Assembly (NCBI GenBank): GCA_903907305.1
Contig: CAIVNT010000167.1
Coordinates: 1 to 7,255 of the forward strand
Direction of reading: 5' to 3'
Source of the DNA: an uncultured Ignavibacteriota bacterium
GTDB lineage: Bacteria; Bacteroidota; Ignavibacteria; UBA10030; UBA8401
DNA: 7,255 nucleotides
Positions 6,100 through 7,255 of the stretch are shown in pieces (the first letter of the stretch is position 1; the number at the start of each line of letters is the position of its first letter). The position numbers were made by a program, and so were the translations under genes. The notes beneath the pieces were generated by a model. It did no database searches, had not been told where the DNA came from, and saw nothing but the letters and a program-made list of their open reading frames with translations.

Positions 6100-7095
6100 T
6101 TATATTTTGGATAAGAAAACCGCTTTTTCCAAAATCTCTTGATTATGTAAAGAATCCTTTACGGTGATGCTTGGTTCCGTATCATTCAGAATGCAGTCTG
6201 AAAAATGTTCGACTTCCAAGGTGTAGAGATTGGGAACGTGGAATGTTTCCTTCTCAACGGAATCAACAAGACCATTCTTCCCCCGTTTGATCTCGATGAA
6301 CGTTTCCGTGTTGCTTGGCGTGAATTGATACGCAGAGATCGATCCCGTCGTCCCGATAAATTCAATGAACGATTCCCTGTACGGCGTCTCATAGGAAGTG
6401 TAGATCGTTGCAAGCGTTCCTTTCGAGAATTGCAGCGATAGAACAGACGTCATCTCCACCTTTCCCGTGGAATGATCGGGATTCATCAAACTCTTTACAC
6501 TTACTGCCTGATCGTCATTCAACACAAATCGTATCGTATCGAGTGAGTGAATACCAATATCAAATAATGGACCTCCGCCGGCTGTTTCTTTATCCAAAAC
6601 CCATTTGCGGTTGGACCTGGTCGCATCGTAGACAAAATGCGAACGTGCGTACGAGACTGTGCCGATCATACCGGACTGCACAATTTCCTTCAGCCGCTTA
6701 TTCAGAGGTGAGAATCTTAACATATGACCTGTCATAAATTTCACTCCGGATGAGCGGCAGGCATCCGTCATTTCACGTGCCTGCTGAAGTGAGACGGCCA
6801 TCGGTTTTTCCACCAACACGTGCTTACCTGCTTTTGCCGCCGCGAGTGTTTCGGTGTGATGCTGTGAATTTGCCGAGACAATGAATACGGCATCCACTTC
6901 ATTCGAAGCGACAAGCGCTTCTGCTGAATCAAAATACATCGGGATGGAATGTTCTGCTGCTTTCCATTTCGCCATATCCATTGACCGCTTTTGAATTGCA
7001 ACGATCTCTGAATTTTCGGCTGCGCGAATAGCAGGCAGAATGGAACGTTCGGCGAATGCACCGAAGCCAATGATTCCATAGCGGATTTTTTTCAT
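6100..7095 (-). CDS. Gfo/Idh/MocA family NAD(P)-dependent oxidoreductase
   Basis: The 331-residue product has the two-domain layout of this family and its normal length. The N-terminal Rossmann fold starts with KIRYGIIGFGAFAERSILPAI (3-23), with the dinucleotide-binding glycines at 7, 10 and 12. VDAVFIVSANSQHH at 67-80 and AGKHVLVEKPMAV at 89-101 follow, including the conserved EKP (96-98). The C-terminal substrate domain contains TAGGGPLFDIGIHSLD at 171-186, with the Asp179 and His183 pair expected at the active site. Members oxidise or reduce sugars, inositols, UDP-sugars or related compounds; nothing here fixes the substrate. There is no signal peptide, so it is cytoplasmic. The ATG at 7095 follows an AT-rich leader with no recognisable Shine-Dalgarno. 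No sugar transporter or other sugar-metabolism gene flanks it apart from pfkA, 62 nt downstream. Confidence 0.93.
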   Translation of the reverse strand: MKKIRYGIIGFGAFAERSILPAIRAAENSEIVAIQKRSMDMAKWKAAEHSIPMYFDSAEALVASNEVDAVFIVSANSQHHTETLAAAKAGKHVLVEKPMAVSLQQAREMTDACRSSGVKFMTGHMLRFSPLNKRLKEIVQSGMIGTVSYARSHFVYDATRSNRKWVLDKETAGGGPLFDIGIHSLDTIRFVLNDDQAVSVKSLMNPDHSTGKVEMTSVLSLQFSKGTLATIYTSYETPYRESFIEFIGTTGSISAYQFTPSNTETFIEIKRGKNGLVDSVEKETFHVPNLYTLEVEHFSDCILNDTEPSITVKDSLHNQEILEKAVFLSKI

Positions 7096-7140
7096 AAATA
7101 TTTTTAGTAGTTGTTATGAATTGTGGGACGATCAATTATC

Positions 7141-7198
7141 CAATGTGATTCTTAACGAACTGTCCGATAGATATTTGGCAGGACTAAGAATGACAATG
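7141..7198. repeat. Imperfect palindrome, REP/MITE-like, upstream of the oxidoreductase gene
   Basis: The outer arms at 7141-7154 (CAATGTGATTCTTA) and 7185-7198 (TAAGAATGACAATG) pair at 12 of 14 positions, including an unbroken 7-bp block ATTCTTA/TAAGAAT. Just inside, GTCC (7162-7165) pairs with GGAC (7181-7184), leaving a 7-nt bulge on the left side and a 15-nt loop. The arrangement resembles degenerate palindromic intergenic repeats that I recall from Bacteroidota/Ignavibacteriota-like genomes, but family membership cannot be shown from one copy. It lies 46 nt from the oxidoreductase ATG and has no T-run after it, so it is not a standard terminator. Confidence 0.6.
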
Positions 7199-7212
7199 AT
7201 CTATCATTTTTT

Positions 7213-7254
7213 TTATTCTCTACTGGGTTTAATACCCTCTACGAGGTCGTAGAC
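7213..7254 (-). CDS. Possible C-terminal end of an upstream minus-strand gene (partial), or repeat sequence
   Basis: One minus-strand frame is open from the window edge and reads VYDLVEGIKPSRE before TAA. It could be the tail of a gene transcribed in the same direction as the rest. The same bases form nested palindromes, and all three minus-strand readings of this stretch seem familiar to me from spurious ORF ends in related genomes, which argues for a non-coding repeat instead. I rate the coding reading as the less likely. Confidence 0.2.
   Translation of the reverse strand, partial: VYDLVEGIKPSRE
7219..7253. repeat. Nested palindromes at the right edge of the window
   Basis: TCTACGA at 7238-7244 and TCGTAGA at 7247-7253 form a perfect 7-bp inverted repeat around two bases, and GGGT (7225-7228) pairs with ACCC (7234-7237) around TTAAT. 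A further TCTAC at 7219-7223 could compete for the GTAGA at 7249-7253, giving two alternative folds. Together with the palindrome at 7141-7198 it makes this 160-nt gap an interspersed-repeat-like spacer. It may continue past the window end. Confidence 0.55.
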
Positions 7255-7255
7255 C

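Noticed and set aside
7195..7214. AATGAT/ATCATT hairpin followed by a T-run, resembling a plus-strand terminator
   Set aside because: The stem is six AT-dominated pairs with a two-base loop, and no plus-strand gene ends nearby.

Overview
The window is a compact bacterial chromosomal segment, roughly 45-50% GC by eye, with seven complete protein genes all on the minus strand. Read in transcription order (right to left) these are: a Gfo/Idh/MocA-type oxidoreductase, a 6-phosphofructokinase (pfkA), leucyl/phenylalanyl-tRNA-protein transferase (aat), SAICAR synthetase (purC), a secreted SurA/PpiC-like chaperone, an Mrp/ApbC-type P-loop ATPase, and a small NifU C-terminal-domain (Nfu) protein. The set fits a Gram-negative, periplasm-containing bacterium. 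The long PurC, the Mrp without its CxxC, the long SurA-like protein and the repeat-like intergenic palindromes together suggest the Bacteroidota/Chlorobiota/Ignavibacteriota assemblage. That placement is inference from family flavour, not a phylogeny.

Layout. Positions 1-48 are probably the last 15 codons of a plus-strand gene that converges on the minus-strand cluster. From 6037 down to 81 the genes are almost fused: pfkA and aat overlap by 1 nt (TAATG), aat and purC are 3 nt apart, purC and the chaperone overlap by 4 nt (ATGA), the chaperone and mrp are 27 nt apart with a good Shine-Dalgarno, and mrp and nfu are separated by 49 nt holding a strong GC stem-loop. This looks like one transcription unit, perhaps started in the 62-nt AT-rich gap upstream of pfkA. 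The oxidoreductase may be read into it or may be transcribed separately. The last 160 bases (7096-7255) hold no complete gene but contain two palindromic elements.

How the genes relate. Nfu and Mrp are neighbours in Fe-S cluster assembly and delivery. The chaperone acts in the periplasm on outer-membrane protein folding. PfkA, PurC and Aat are housekeeping enzymes of glycolysis, purine synthesis and the bacterial N-degron pathway. They share no pathway, so the cluster looks like a housekeeping operon rather than a dedicated system. I see no phage, CRISPR, toxin-antitoxin or transposase genes, and no convincing new multi-gene system.

The points most worth a second look are an Mrp that lacks the canonical CxxC, a parvulin-like protein that has lost the active-site histidines in both parvulin-like regions, a PFK with a mixed ATP/PPi signature, a triple in-frame start codon on a 9-bp tandem repeat at nfu, the GAAA-loop hairpin before it, and the imperfect palindromes at the right end.
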